Virus record (IMG/VR): IMGVR_UViG_3300018080_003942
Coordinates: 27,578-91,577 of that record
Direction: 5' to 3' (one strand)
DNA: 64,000 nt
From: a virus
The position numbers and the translations under genes are program-made. Within the stretch, counting starts at the first letter, position 1, and every line of letters starts with the position of its first letter. The notes beneath the pieces were generated by a model. The model searched no databases, was not told the origin of the DNA, and saw nothing but the letters and a program-made list of their open reading frames with translations. This document shows positions 1-7,723 of the stretch, one piece after another.

Positions 1-325
1 CCACACAGGTCCCGTAGATCGCGATGACGCTGAGCATCAGCGCGGCGGAGCCGACCACGGCGCTCGTAGTCCACCACATCCACGTGGGAAGCGGCAGGAT
101 CGTCAGGTCGTACACGCCGGCGACGACCACGATCGTGTAGACCGCGACCAGGGTCGCCACGATGGCGTACGCGGAGCGGTTGAGGTCCTTGAGGACCCCG
201 GCGTGCATCAGCACGATGCTGATCACGCAGGTCGCCGACACGACCAGACCCGTGTTGGGGCCCAGTCCGAAGAAGGCGACGACGGCCCAGAACAGGCCGT
301 ACAGGGTGTTGAAGGTGCGCGACAT
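1..325 (-). CDS. Multi-pass membrane protein (3' end outside window)
   Basis: The reading frame is open from an ATG at 325 to the window edge, about 108 codons, so the C-terminus is missing. A GGAGG ribosome site lies about 6 nt upstream. The translation begins MSRTFNTLYGLFWAVVAFFG and has about four hydrophobic segments (roughly residues 8-22, 25-42, 51-67 and 82-104) separated by short polar turns, so it should sit in the host inner membrane. I do not recognise a family. Holin or membrane-modifier roles are possible but unsupported. The GGGG-N8-CCCC element lies 35 nt upstream of the start codon. Confidence 0.75.
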   Translation of the reverse strand, partial: MSRTFNTLYGLFWAVVAFFGLGPNTGLVVSATCVISIVLMHAGVLKDLNRSAYAIVATLVAVYTIVVVAGVYDLTILPLPTWMWWTTSAVVGSAALMLSVIAIYGTCV

Positions 326-359
326 GGTCGGCCTCCAGTGTTGGGGTGATGATGGTGCC

Positions 360-375
360 GGGGTAGACATTCCCC
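360..375. promoter_or_regulatory. GGGG-N8-CCCC upstream element, copy 1
   Basis: The element GGGGTAGACATTCCCC is followed on the plus strand 13 nt later by CATGCCCGA (389-397). A nearly identical module is at 62049-62085 and a variant at 53897. Here it is 35 nt upstream of the minus-strand membrane protein gene. It could be a promoter core (TAGACAT or the complementary TGTCTAC as -10) or an operator. The conserved flanks make chance unlikely, but the direction of action is not settled. Confidence 0.45.
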
Positions 376-485
376 GGATCACTAAACTCATGCCCGAACC
401 CTCGCTTGTTCTGGCGCTTTTGGGTACCTACACTTCTTGTCGATGATGAGTCGGCGCCTCTGCGGGGCGGCTTCTTTCATGGGCA

Positions 486-522
486 GGGCCTCGACGCAGC
501 GGCAGCGTCGGGGCCCTATTTT
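486..522 (+). terminator. Rho-independent terminator reading rightward
   Basis: Arms 486-497 and 505-516 form a 12-bp GC-rich stem whose central T491-G511 pair is a wobble on the plus strand but an A-C mismatch on the minus strand. The loop is 7 nt and TATTTTG follows. No plus-strand gene lies upstream, so it would end a short RNA starting near the element at 360-375. Confidence 0.55.
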
Positions 523-526
523 GTGG

Positions 527-541
527 CACTGGCTCCCAGTG
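527..541. repeat. CACTGG-N3-CCAGTG palindrome, copy 1
   Basis: CACTGGCTCCCAGTG is a perfect 6-bp inverted repeat around 3 nt, abutting the stop codon of the sigma factor gene. The same arms recur at 40550-40564 and 53938-53952. The outer bases are also shared (TGG before, TCAGAGAT after copies 1 and 2). The role is unknown; operator or processing site are possible. Confidence 0.5.
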
Positions 542-1390
542 TCAGAGATTGGGATCGATGTCCTCGAGCAGCACCCACAGCTCTCGAAGCCCCTCGTTCT
601 CGATCTGCCTCACACGCTCCCGAGTCCGCCGGTAGAAGCGTGCGAGCTCCCCATAGGGGGTCGGGTTCTCGTGCCCGAACCCGTAGTGCCGGCGGATGAT
701 GTCCTCAGCCTCCGGCTTCAGCTGCGCCAGGGCCCAGTTCAAGAGGTCCCGGTTCTCCTGATTGATGACCCGATCGAGCATCGCCGGGGCCGGTCCTAGC
801 TGAACCCCCTGCGCTGTGTCCTGGGTGAGCCGGCCGCACGCCTCGGTGATCTCGGTGTCCAGGGTCACCAACCGACTATCCCGAGCGTGCCTGTACTTCC
901 GGATCTTGTCCGGGTCCCAGCCGAGCTCCTCGAAGATCTCCTCCTCGTCCGGGTAGTAGCCGTTGGTCTTCAACATCCGGTACGCCTTGGTCTGGTAGTC
1001 GGTGACCAGGGACCGGTGGCGAATAGGCTTGGCTGAGAGGTTGCGGTACTCCCGACGGACCTCGGCGTCGATCCACCAGACGGCGTAGGTACTGAACTTG
1101 ACGTGGCTCTTCGTGCCCTTGACGACCCGGTCAAGGTCGAAATCCCTGAGCGCCTTCATAAGCCCCACGAACCCCGCGGAGATCATGTCGTGATAGCGCG
1201 CGTCCTTGGCCTCGACGAAGCGCTGCACTCGTCGGATTACCAGGCGGACATTGTGTTCGACCAGCCGCTGAGCTGCGGCATCATCCCCCTCGCGTAGCGC
1301 TTTGACGAGCAGCTCGCGTTCTTCCTCCTTCGACAGGACTGGGTGATCAGCTGCCTTGTGTAGGGCGATCTCGTCGAAGGACCAGTCCAC
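542..1390 (-). CDS. Sigma-70 family RNA polymerase sigma factor
   Basis: This 282-aa protein should redirect host RNA polymerase to phage promoters. Region 2 runs roughly from residue 46 (NVRLVIRRVQRF) to the -10 recognition segment (FSTYAVWWIDAEVRREY, about 98-114). A region 3-like helical part follows, and region 4 ends with the helix-turn-helix ERVRQIENEGLREL near 258-272. The layout resembles a compact primary/group 2 sigma without region 1.1. It starts 1 nt after the stop of the upstream 148-aa gene. A second, different sigma factor is encoded at 60741-61481, which suggests staged transcription. Confidence 0.93.
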   Translation of the reverse strand: MDWSFDEIALHKAADHPVLSKEEERELLVKALREGDDAAAQRLVEHNVRLVIRRVQRFVEAKDARYHDMISAGFVGLMKALRDFDLDRVVKGTKSHVKFSTYAVWWIDAEVRREYRNLSAKPIRHRSLVTDYQTKAYRMLKTNGYYPDEEEIFEELGWDPDKIRKYRHARDSRLVTLDTEITEACGRLTQDTAQGVQLGPAPAMLDRVINQENRDLLNWALAQLKPEAEDIIRRHYGFGHENPTPYGELARFYRRTRERVRQIENEGLRELWVLLEDIDPNL

Positions 1391-1391
1391 G

Positions 1392-1838
1392 TCAACAGCC
1401 GAACGTGTCGAGGAGAGCCTTTGCGATGCGGCGCAAAGTCTCCTTCTCGCGTAGGCGTGGTACCCCGAGAAGGACGAAGTCGTACTGGTTACGGAAGAGG
1501 GGACTCACGCCAGCCTCGGCTTGGGTCCCCTGGATATTCAGCTTGCGAGCCACGAGATCATAGAGGTATGCACTGAGCTCCTCTAGATCCGCAGACACGA
1601 TCTGCTTGAAGTGGATGAACACCTTGGATTGATCGCCCAAGGCCTGTGTTCCAATGTGAGCCTGGTAGCGCCGGCCGCCGCTGCTCTGAAGCTCCAGAAC
1701 ATCGGGGACGACTGCCACGCCTTTAGCCCCCTCGTAGAGGCTGGCGTCTTCAAGAGCCTTGGCGTCTTCAAGAGCGTTTTTCCACTCCTTAGATCCGGGC
1801 TTGATGACGGAGAAGGACGGGTCAGGTGTCGAGGACAT
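1392..1838 (-). CDS. Hypothetical protein, 148 aa
   Basis: Soluble protein of mixed composition with no motif I recognise. It overlaps the upstream gene (stop at 1822) by 17 nt and ends 1 nt before the sigma factor start, so it is probably co-translated with the sigma gene. The C-terminal half has hydrophobic beta/alpha character (NQYDFVLLGVPRLREKETL). An alpha/beta fold is likely; the function is unknown. Confidence 0.7.
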   Translation of the reverse strand: MSSTPDPSFSVIKPGSKEWKNALEDAKALEDASLYEGAKGVAVVPDVLELQSSGGRRYQAHIGTQALGDQSKVFIHFKQIVSADLEELSAYLYDLVARKLNIQGTQAEAGVSPLFRNQYDFVLLGVPRLREKETLRRIAKALLDTFGC

Positions 1839-2298
1839 CGTTGTGCCTCAGGATGCGGGCGATGATGTCTTCGCCCTGGTAGAAGAGCTCAACCCAGTAA
1901 TCGTCGGGTTTTCGAGCCAACTGGCGCTCAATCCCTAGACCGAGGAGATGAGATGCACTATTGCAGTAGACCTCAAGCTCCCAGGCTTTGTCAACAAACT
2001 GTTGCAACCACCTAGGGGGAGCGTAGAAGGTAACCACCGGGCCTTTCTTTCGGCTAGCCCCAGGGACGCGTGCTTGTGGGAGGAGGCTGTCGAGCGTACC
2101 GTCTAGGTAAGCCTCCTCAGCGAGCCACATGATAGGCCCGCTCGCGGCCCGGTCCGCCTTCTTCAGGATGCGTAGAAGGCGTTTCTTGGTCGGGGCGGTC
2201 AAAAACGCCCGACAGTCTTGACCAGTGCTTCGGTAGCTAGTGCCGAATGGCCTGGAAACCGTGCCCGCAGGAGGCGCAGCAGTAGGACTCTCGGACAT
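1822..2298 (-). CDS. Hypothetical protein, about 158 aa
   Basis: The frame opens farther upstream, but I choose the internal ATG at 2298 (MSESPTAAPP) because the upstream part is antisense-free yet fully overlaps the zinc-ribbon gene 2237-2449 in another frame. The protein has a basic central part (TKKRLLRILKKADRA) and an aromatic-rich C-terminus (DDYWVELFYQGEDIIARIL). I do not recognise a family. The overlaps at both ends fit the tight operon. Confidence 0.6.
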   Translation of the reverse strand: MSESPTAAPPAGTVSRPFGTSYRSTGQDCRAFLTAPTKKRLLRILKKADRAASGPIMWLAEEAYLDGTLDSLLPQARVPGASRKKGPVVTFYAPPRWLQQFVDKAWELEVYCNSASHLLGLGIERQLARKPDDYWVELFYQGEDIIARILRHNDVLDT

Positions 2299-2449
2299 GG
2301 GTCCCGAGCCTAGCTGCCTCAGCCATCTTCTGTAGGTCTCGATCTCCCTGTTCCTCGAGCTGTCCGACATCCGTAGCCTCGCGGCTGGGGGCAGGCGTGC
2401 AGTCTGCGCTGTTGCATTCAGGGCAGGAAACGACTCCGTACTTCTCCAT
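2237..2449 (-). CDS. Small zinc-ribbon protein, 70 aa
   Basis: Two cysteine pairs, CPEC near residue 9 and CASCGHGF near residue 58, are spaced as in a zinc ribbon. The protein probably binds nucleic acid or a protein partner. It starts 2 nt after the RuvC-like gene stop and overlaps the next gene by about 62 nt. It is one of many small Cys-rich proteins in this genome. Confidence 0.65.
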   Translation of the reverse strand: MEKYGVVSCPECNSADCTPAPSREATDVGQLEEQGDRDLQKMAEAARLGTHVRESYCCASCGHGFQAIRH

Positions 2450-2451
2450 GT

Positions 2452-2979
2452 TCAGTCTTCGCTAGCAGCTTGTTGTCGACGGACCTCCGCAGATGCAGCG
2501 TAGCAGAGCACCATCGCATCCGAGATGTCCTCGTGGGCTTTGGGCACACCATCAGGATAGCCCAAATCGGCCAAGTCATCGGAAAACCGTTCATTCATTC
2601 GAGCCCGCGCCCCGTCCTTATCCTTGGCCTTGACGCGACTGCGGGCCGTCTTAGCTGTGATCAGGACCGGCTCGTAACCCGCTCGGGCGACCTCCGACAT
2701 CACGGCCCCGATAGCCATGGCGACCTTGCCCATGGATGATAGGTTCCTGGCGTGCTTGTTGAACTTCAAGTCCTCGATGATCACGTGATCCGGGTTCCAC
2801 TTGGCGAGCACCTCCCGCACCCGCTTCCCTAGCTGCCCGATCCGAGCAGCGAAGGTGTCCTTGGCGCGCAACCGAAGGAGCTCGACATGCAGCATCTCCC
2901 ACTCATCGCTCTCATCCATCCGCATCAAGGCCACCCCTGTTTTGAGGCTGCCGCAGTCGAATCCCATTACAACGGTCAT
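2452..2979 (-). CDS. RuvC-like Holliday junction resolvase
   Basis: This 175-aa RNase H-fold endonuclease likely resolves four-way or branched DNA in replicating or packaging DNA. The acidic catalytic set is visible: Asp8 in GFDCGSLKTGVALM, Glu69-Asp70 in VIIEDL, and the C-terminal HEDISDAMVLCYAA, where RuvC has its last two carboxylates. Length matches RuvC (about 170 aa). It overlaps the downstream gene start (2976-2979) by 4 nt. Assignment to the RuvC/phage-resolvase clan is strong; strict substrate specificity cannot be read from sequence. Confidence 0.88.
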   Translation of the reverse strand: MTVVMGFDCGSLKTGVALMRMDESDEWEMLHVELLRLRAKDTFAARIGQLGKRVREVLAKWNPDHVIIEDLKFNKHARNLSSMGKVAMAIGAVMSEVARAGYEPVLITAKTARSRVKAKDKDGARARMNERFSDDLADLGYPDGVPKAHEDISDAMVLCYAASAEVRRQQAASED

Positions 2980-3380
2980 TCACGCCCCCCGGCTCCTCGG
3001 CCGCGGTTACGGATGGCCCGCTGAATGGCCTCTCGCCGGCTCGGCGGGATCTTGTGCAGGGGGAGCTCGACCGGAGCTTCGGGGACCTTCTGGAAGGGCA
3101 GGTCACCGAAGATCTTGATCAGGGATCCAAGAACGTCTTGAGCATTCATCGTGTCGAGACGCCCATCGACCATGGAGATCGGCAGCTCGAAGGTCATCGG
3201 CTGATCGAACGGGGTCAAGTAGTGCATTCGGAGCCCCATGTGCTCCTCATCACCTTCGGGGGCGATGTTCGTCACGTGACACCAGATGAACCAGCCGGTC
3301 ACGTGGATACCGGAGGCGCCGAATCGAATGTCCTTGGAGCTGAAGGTCCAGAAAGGCTTAGGAGCGTTGGGGTTATCCAT
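2976..3380 (-). CDS. Hypothetical protein, 134 aa
   Basis: The N-terminal half looks beta-rich (PFWTFSSKDIRFGASGIHVT), followed by a Pro-rich linker and a basic Arg/Gly tail (RNRGRGAGGRE) that could contact nucleic acid. It overlaps the RuvC-like start by 4 nt, so the two are translationally coupled. It may be an accessory of that nuclease, but no family is recognised. Confidence 0.65.
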   Translation of the reverse strand: MDNPNAPKPFWTFSSKDIRFGASGIHVTGWFIWCHVTNIAPEGDEEHMGLRMHYLTPFDQPMTFELPISMVDGRLDTMNAQDVLGSLIKIFGDLPFQKVPEAPVELPLHKIPPSRREAIQRAIRNRGRGAGGRE

Positions 3381-3382
3381 AG

Positions 3383-3431
3383 CTAAAAGAGAGGAAGGGG
3401 CGAGGCCGGCACCCCGAAGGGCGCCGACCTC
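3383..3431 (-). terminator. Intrinsic terminator with TTCG loop
   Basis: On the minus strand a 13-bp stem (plus 3402-3431, two G-T wobbles) closes on a TTCG tetraloop and is followed by a pyrimidine tract containing CTCTTTT. It separates the acidic-protein gene (ends 3440) from the 134-aa gene (starts 3380) and may partly attenuate the operon. Confidence 0.75.
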
Positions 3432-3439
3432 TGGGGGAC

Positions 3440-5158
3440 TCAGATGATCGCGTTCCAGTCGACGATGACACCGGCCTCGTCGAGCAAGTCGTAGAACCAG
3501 GTCACGACGTGGACGTAAGCACCTAGCGGGTCCTTGGGGTGGCGCTTCTGGGCCTCCTCGCGCTTGGCACCGAACTCGTCGGTCTTGGCCAGCTTGTGCT
3601 TCTTGCAGGTCTGGCCGAGCAGGCTGAGCAGGGCACGCTGCTGAGTGGAGTTGAGCTTCGAGTAGTCAGGGCGCACGTTCTCGTCGAACGGCTCCTCTTC
3701 TTCCTCTTCTTCCTCTTCCTCCTCCTCGCCAGGCTCCTCCTCGTCCTCCTCCTCAAGATCGTCGAGCTCCTCATCGCTGGGCTCTTCTTCGTCGAGGTCC
3801 TCCTCGTCGAGCTCCTCGTCTTCTTCCTCGTCAGGCTCCTCCTCGTCGAGGTCCTCGTCTTCTTCCTCCTCCTCGTCGAGGTCCTCCTCGTCGTCTAGCT
3901 CCTCCTCGAGCTCTTCTTCTTCGAGCTCCTCGAGCTCCTCGAGCTCCTCCTCTTCTTCCTCCACATCAGGGGCGGAGGCAGCAACCGGAGCCTCCCGCTT
4001 GCCGATCATGTCGTCAGGCGGGATAGGGGTGTGAAGAGGGCCGGAGACAGCGATAGGGAACGCGCGGATCGTGTCCTCGGGAACGCCGAGCGTATCCGCG
4101 GCCTCCGCGAGGCTGGTGGCCAGCACGTAGCGCAGCGTGTCGGAGCCGTCCTCGTCTTGGCTGTAGGCCTGGTACACGGCATGGACCGACGGGAGCCCGA
4201 TATGCTCTTGCATGTAGTTGGGGTCACCATCGGGCGCGACGAAGACAGCGCTGACGCCCGGGCAGCAACGCTCAGCCGCTTCTTTGAGGCGCATCAGGCC
4301 CACGGCCCGCCACGCATCGTCAGCGCCTTCGGTCAGGTGCGAGGACGCGGCCACGAGGGCCTCGATCATCACATCACCGTCGGTCGGCCAGCGGTCAGAG
4401 TCGTCAGTACCGGACGCGGCCCGCTTGAGCAGCTCCTGGTAGGAGTAGTAGAGGTCCAGCTGCGGCTGGGTGAGTCGGAGCTTGAGCTCGCGGTACTTGG
4501 CCTCGCCGGGCTCGAGCCCCTCGTCCTCCTCGTCGTTCATGTCCTGGATCGCCTGCTGCACCCGGCGCTTGAGGTCTGCGGAGCGCAGCGCGTGCGGGTG
4601 ACCCAGGGGCTCGCAGAAGGGCAGCCACTCGGAGATGTTGTCCTCGTGGATAGCGCCGGCGCGGACGCCCGGGCTCAGCTCGACAAGCCGGTCCCAGACC
4701 ACGTGGCGCAGGACGGCGGGGTTCAGGCTCAGCGACAGCAGCATGGCCCACTGGCCTGCTAGCTGGTTGGCCTTGGCCGGGTTCATGTTGAGCCGCATGT
4801 CCGCGACCTGCTCGAAGCTCTCGGCGGCCGGCAGATCACCGACAGGAGCCGCGACCTCGATCCACGCACCTTCTCGCAGGTTGAACAGGTGGCAGGCCAG
4901 CTCAGCAGTCTGAGCGCCTCGGGCCTGCTGGAGCTCGACACACCGGTCCAGACGCTTGATCGCCGGGAGCTTGCCGGTGCCGGCGAAGGGGGCTCGCTGC
5001 CCCTGTAGGAGGTTCTGGGTTGCGTACTCGGCGCGCTCTTGAGCCTCTTCGAGGGCCACCAGTGCGGCGTTCTCGGAGCCCGGCTGCGGTTGGGTAGTCG
5101 GCGCAGCAGCCGCTTTCTTCTTCGTGGCCTTCTTGGCGGCCTTCTTTTTCTTAGCCAT
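3440..5158 (-). CDS. Large protein with Lys-rich N-tail and poly-acidic linker
   Basis: About 572 aa from the ATG at 5158. It starts with a histone-H1-like tail (MAKKKKAAKKATKKKAAAA), continues as a helical globular part, has a segment of over 100 residues made almost only of Glu, Asp and Leu (about residues 400-510), and ends in a short conserved-looking domain (TQQRALLSLLGQTCKKHKL). The acidic DNA, rich in CTC/CTT triplets at 3690-3960, is low complexity and prone to length change. No enzyme motif is seen. DNA-binding or DNA-mimic roles are plausible but unproven. The start overlaps the Cas4-like gene stop by 8 nt. Confidence 0.75.
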   Translation of the reverse strand: MAKKKKAAKKATKKKAAAAPTTQPQPGSENAALVALEEAQERAEYATQNLLQGQRAPFAGTGKLPAIKRLDRCVELQQARGAQTAELACHLFNLREGAWIEVAAPVGDLPAAESFEQVADMRLNMNPAKANQLAGQWAMLLSLSLNPAVLRHVVWDRLVELSPGVRAGAIHEDNISEWLPFCEPLGHPHALRSADLKRRVQQAIQDMNDEEDEGLEPGEAKYRELKLRLTQPQLDLYYSYQELLKRAASGTDDSDRWPTDGDVMIEALVAASSHLTEGADDAWRAVGLMRLKEAAERCCPGVSAVFVAPDGDPNYMQEHIGLPSVHAVYQAYSQDEDGSDTLRYVLATSLAEAADTLGVPEDTIRAFPIAVSGPLHTPIPPDDMIGKREAPVAASAPDVEEEEEELEELEELEEEELEEELDDEEDLDEEEEEDEDLDEEEPDEEEDEELDEEDLDEEEPSDEELDDLEEEDEEEPGEEEEEEEEEEEEPFDENVRPDYSKLNSTQQRALLSLLGQTCKKHKLAKTDEFGAKREEAQKRHPKDPLGAYVHVVTWFYDLLDEAGVIVDWNAII

Positions 5159-6200
5159 GGGCGGGGGTCTTCTTCTTCTTGGTTCTTTTGTAGGGGAAGC
5201 AGTCAAGGCGGTTGCGGCATCGCTTGGCCTTGGCGGTGTTGCGGCTAGAGCAGGCCTTCGGGCCAGCTAGGGGCTGTCCAAGCTCTACGAGGCGATGGAC
5301 AGAGTCGATGTAGGGGTCGACGACCATGGGCAGGAAGTCGGGGTCATAGGCGATCTCGTAGGCCCGGTCGGCAAGTCGGTCCCTGTCAAGATATAGCAAC
5401 GAAGTGCCCTCACAGAGGTCAGGATCTAGCGGAAAGATTCCTTGACGCCCCTGCTCGACCAAGATGGCCGGGTAGAGCTTGCCTTGGTAGGTGTCCTTCT
5501 CCAGAGGGAGCGGGCCCTGCCGGGGCTTGAGCACGAAGGTTCCGGGCTCTTTGCCCCGGACGCGCGACATACTGTCGAACTGGTCCCGCTCCTTGCTCTT
5601 CATCTCCAGCACTCGCCAGTGCCCGGTGGGCTTGATCCAGATACCGTCAGCACGGCCGCGGATCATCCACGCGTCACCGCGATTCTTGGGGTCGGGCCGA
5701 CGAATGCGGATCTCCTCGTAGCGCCATCTGACACGCTCCCGGGCTAGGACCCGATCGCAGTTGTTCTCGTGGACTACCCCATCCGCATCACGGTAGGCGA
5801 CGGTGTTGGTGCACACCTCCTCGGGCCTGAACCCTTCGACGACCTGGTGACAGCTCATACACCTCCACAGGCCCCAGAGGCGCCCGACGTCGCCTGTGAT
5901 CTCAGGTAGGATCACGGACTGGAAGTGGTCATGAACAGCGTGCCCAGCTGCGAACAAGCGTAGCGCCTGGGGACTAAAGCCCTGAGCGTCGCCCCACATA
6001 TCGTGGAGGCGCTTGAAAGCGTCTTGGACCATACACCCGTTGCAGAGGCTGCTTGGGTTGAAGGCTCTGGAGACATACCCCTCACGCTCTTCTCGACGGA
6101 GAAGCGCCTGGTCGATGGCCGGCGTCCAAGACTGATCGGCCTCGACCCTCGTCGTCATCTTGCAGATGAAGTCGACGATGTCTTGTGTGAAGGTGTTCAC
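5151..6200 (-). CDS. Cas4/RecB-like PD-(D/E)XK nuclease
   Basis: This 349-aa protein has the order typical of RecB-family exonucleases: a Cys/Ser-rich start (NPSSLCNGC near 48-56), the AGHAVHDHF helix (about 85-93), GRADG (182-186), the catalytic core VLEMK (197-201) and a later Gln/Tyr helix (QGKLYPAILVEQ). Further cysteines occur mid-protein (CMSC) and near the C-terminus (three within about 20 residues), as expected for Cas4-type Fe-S or zinc stabilisation. It probably trims DNA ends during recombination with the RecA and SF2 helicase encoded nearby. The C-terminus is Lys-rich. Confidence 0.8.
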   Translation of the reverse strand: MNTFTQDIVDFICKMTTRVEADQSWTPAIDQALLRREEREGYVSRAFNPSSLCNGCMVQDAFKRLHDMWGDAQGFSPQALRLFAAGHAVHDHFQSVILPEITGDVGRLWGLWRCMSCHQVVEGFRPEEVCTNTVAYRDADGVVHENNCDRVLARERVRWRYEEIRIRRPDPKNRGDAWMIRGRADGIWIKPTGHWRVLEMKSKERDQFDSMSRVRGKEPGTFVLKPRQGPLPLEKDTYQGKLYPAILVEQGRQGIFPLDPDLCEGTSLLYLDRDRLADRAYEIAYDPDFLPMVVDPYIDSVHRLVELGQPLAGPKACSSRNTAKAKRCRNRLDCFPYKRTKKKKTPAHG

Positions 6201-6201
6201 G

Positions 6202-6438
6202 CTACTCCTCGTTGAGTCCCTCAGGTGCCCAACTGAACGCGCCTCGGATCTCCCGAGGGGTTGCAGCTTCTTTCAAGTTGCCGATCTCGGCTACACCCAC
6301 ACGGTCCTCCTCAGGCTGCTCCTTGCCCGGGTCGGCGAGGAGGACTACGTTACCTGAGGGCGATACGAAGATGTGGTACGGCTGCTCCGGTTGATCGGCG
6401 TAGGCGGCCGCGACCTTGGCGATTAGCTCTTGTTCCAT
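6202..6438 (-). CDS. Hypothetical protein, 78 aa
   Basis: Small acidic protein with a beta-hairpin-like segment (YHIFVSPSGNVVLLADPG). It overlaps the upstream dTMP-kinase-like gene by 16 nt and ends 1 nt before the nuclease start. No family is recognised. Confidence 0.6.
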   Translation of the reverse strand: MEQELIAKVAAAYADQPEQPYHIFVSPSGNVVLLADPGKEQPEEDRVGVAEIGNLKEAATPREIRGAFSWAPEGLNEE

Positions 6439-7166
6439 GCGTAGTGTCTCTGTAGGTGGATGAAGGCGAGGGCTGCGGCTTCGGCAGCGTCGTACTCTTT
6501 GTCGATGTACAACCAGTTCTTGAAGCGGTTGTTGAAGGCTTGTCGATCCGGGTTTGACATGGCCCGCGCCATCTCGGCCTCAAGCCTCGGGTCCCGAGCG
6601 GTCGGATCTAGGTTGTCGCGGCCAGGGCCTAGTAGCCCCTCCAAAGCTATGTAGAGGTGCCTCACGTGCCGGTGCTGCCCTAGGTCTGTGAAGTGGTCCT
6701 CAGGGCCTTGGTGCCCGTGAGATCCGGTCATCACGATCACCTGATCGAAGGACTCGTCTACCAAGGATCTGTAGGCCGTCCAGATGGCGCGAACCATGGT
6801 AGGGCCTCCTTTCATGAACCCTTGATAGATCAACGTGGTCAAGATTGATCGGTCGCGCAGAGCAACAGGGATCTCACCTCCAGCTGATACAAACCCGGCC
6901 CACTCCTGCACCTGCACCGCTGTCTGTGCCATCCCTGCGATGAACAGAGCGGCGCTGGCCTGAGTACAAGGGATCTGCGACTCACCCGTACCCCCCGTCG
7001 CCTGGCCGTGGAGCACTAGCTCCCGGAGGCCTTGGATGCTATCCCCCGGTTCCCGGAAGACTCGAGCCTTCCACCCCCCGACGTTGTTGTTGATGTCGTC
7101 GCAGAGGGATTGAGCTAGGGTGCTCTTCCCGCTGCCGTCAGGGCCTTCGAGGATGATCTGGTGCAT
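6423..7166 (-). CDS. Thymidylate kinase-like P-loop kinase
   Basis: This 247-aa protein has the Walker A LEGPDGSGKST (6-16), the dTMP kinase REPGDS segment near residue 39 and a DRS motif after the second strand (about 106-108), the usual dTMP kinase landmarks. It would phosphorylate dTMP or a modified pyrimidine nucleotide for phage DNA synthesis. It is slightly longer than cellular Tmk (about 210 aa), with an insertion around 140-190. Its ATG overlaps the stop of the upstream nuclease. A deoxynucleoside kinase of another specificity remains possible. Confidence 0.8.
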   Translation of the reverse strand: MHQIILEGPDGSGKSTLAQSLCDDINNNVGGWKARVFREPGDSIQGLRELVLHGQATGGTGESQIPCTQASAALFIAGMAQTAVQVQEWAGFVSAGGEIPVALRDRSILTTLIYQGFMKGGPTMVRAIWTAYRSLVDESFDQVIVMTGSHGHQGPEDHFTDLGQHRHVRHLYIALEGLLGPGRDNLDPTARDPRLEAEMARAMSNPDRQAFNNRFKNWLYIDKEYDAAEAAALAFIHLQRHYAWNKS

Positions 7167-7723
7167 CAGGTGGTCTGGGCGATTACGCGTTGGAGAAGGG
7201 AGCCATGAGTCACGACCAGCTCGTGCTTGGCGGTCAGGGGATCCAGCTTGGCCTTGAAGGTCAAGCCAAGGGACCCGAGCATCCCAGTGCGCTGTCGCTC
7301 CAAGTCCTCTTGGATGACCTCTACGGGGATGCGGGTCTCCTTGGTGGTGATGTCGAAGTACCGAAACGGCCCGTCAACGAACTGCTCGAGCTCCTCAGTC
7401 ATGGGCATGATCAGGAGATCAGCGGGGAAACCCTCAAACACGCGATACGTGTTGTGGTCCGTGAAGTGGTAGGCGAGGGCGATGTTCGGGCGCGCTAGCT
7501 TGCGCGCGTCTTGCACCGCCTTCTCCCACCACCGAGGCTGGAACCGGAAGTCGGTCCCTGTTCTCGACTTGGCCTCGACAAACCACCCGTAAGGGGTGCC
7601 GAGGTCTCCTCGGAAGAACGAGCCGCAGCCAGATCCGGGGACCCGCTGCAAGCCGGTCTCTCGCATCAGGCGAAGCTCGTGCGCGTCACCCGTCCTCTTG
7701 TTCGAGGCCGGCCTCGAGCGCAT
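7166..7723 (-). CDS. PD-(D/E)XK resolvase-like nuclease
   Basis: About 185 aa from the ATG at 7723 (MRSRPASNKRTGDAHELRL), which minimises overlap with recA. The arrangement KRTGDAHE, GSGCGSFFRGDLGTP and FVEAKSRTG fits the nuclease core (early Glu, then RGD, then E-x-K) seen in Hjc-like and phage Holliday-junction resolvases. A Gln/Trp-rich helix follows (FQPRWWEKAVQDAR). It is translated just after RecA and before the kinase, in keeping with recombination. Assignment is by motif pattern only. Confidence 0.7.
   Translation of the reverse strand: MRSRPASNKRTGDAHELRLMRETGLQRVPGSGCGSFFRGDLGTPYGWFVEAKSRTGTDFRFQPRWWEKAVQDARKLARPNIALAYHFTDHNTYRVFEGFPADLLIMPMTEELEQFVDGPFRYFDITTKETRIPVEVIQEDLERQRTGMLGSLGLTFKAKLDPLTAKHELVVTHGSLLQRVIAQTT

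Noticed and set aside
4031-4762. 243-aa plus-strand ORF
   Set aside because: Complement of the Lys/acidic protein gene in high-GC DNA; no ribosome site and wrong strand for the operon.
5151-6200. CRISPR-associated Cas4
   Set aside because: Cas4-like fold but no Cas1/Cas2 or array; phage recombination nuclease is the simpler reading.
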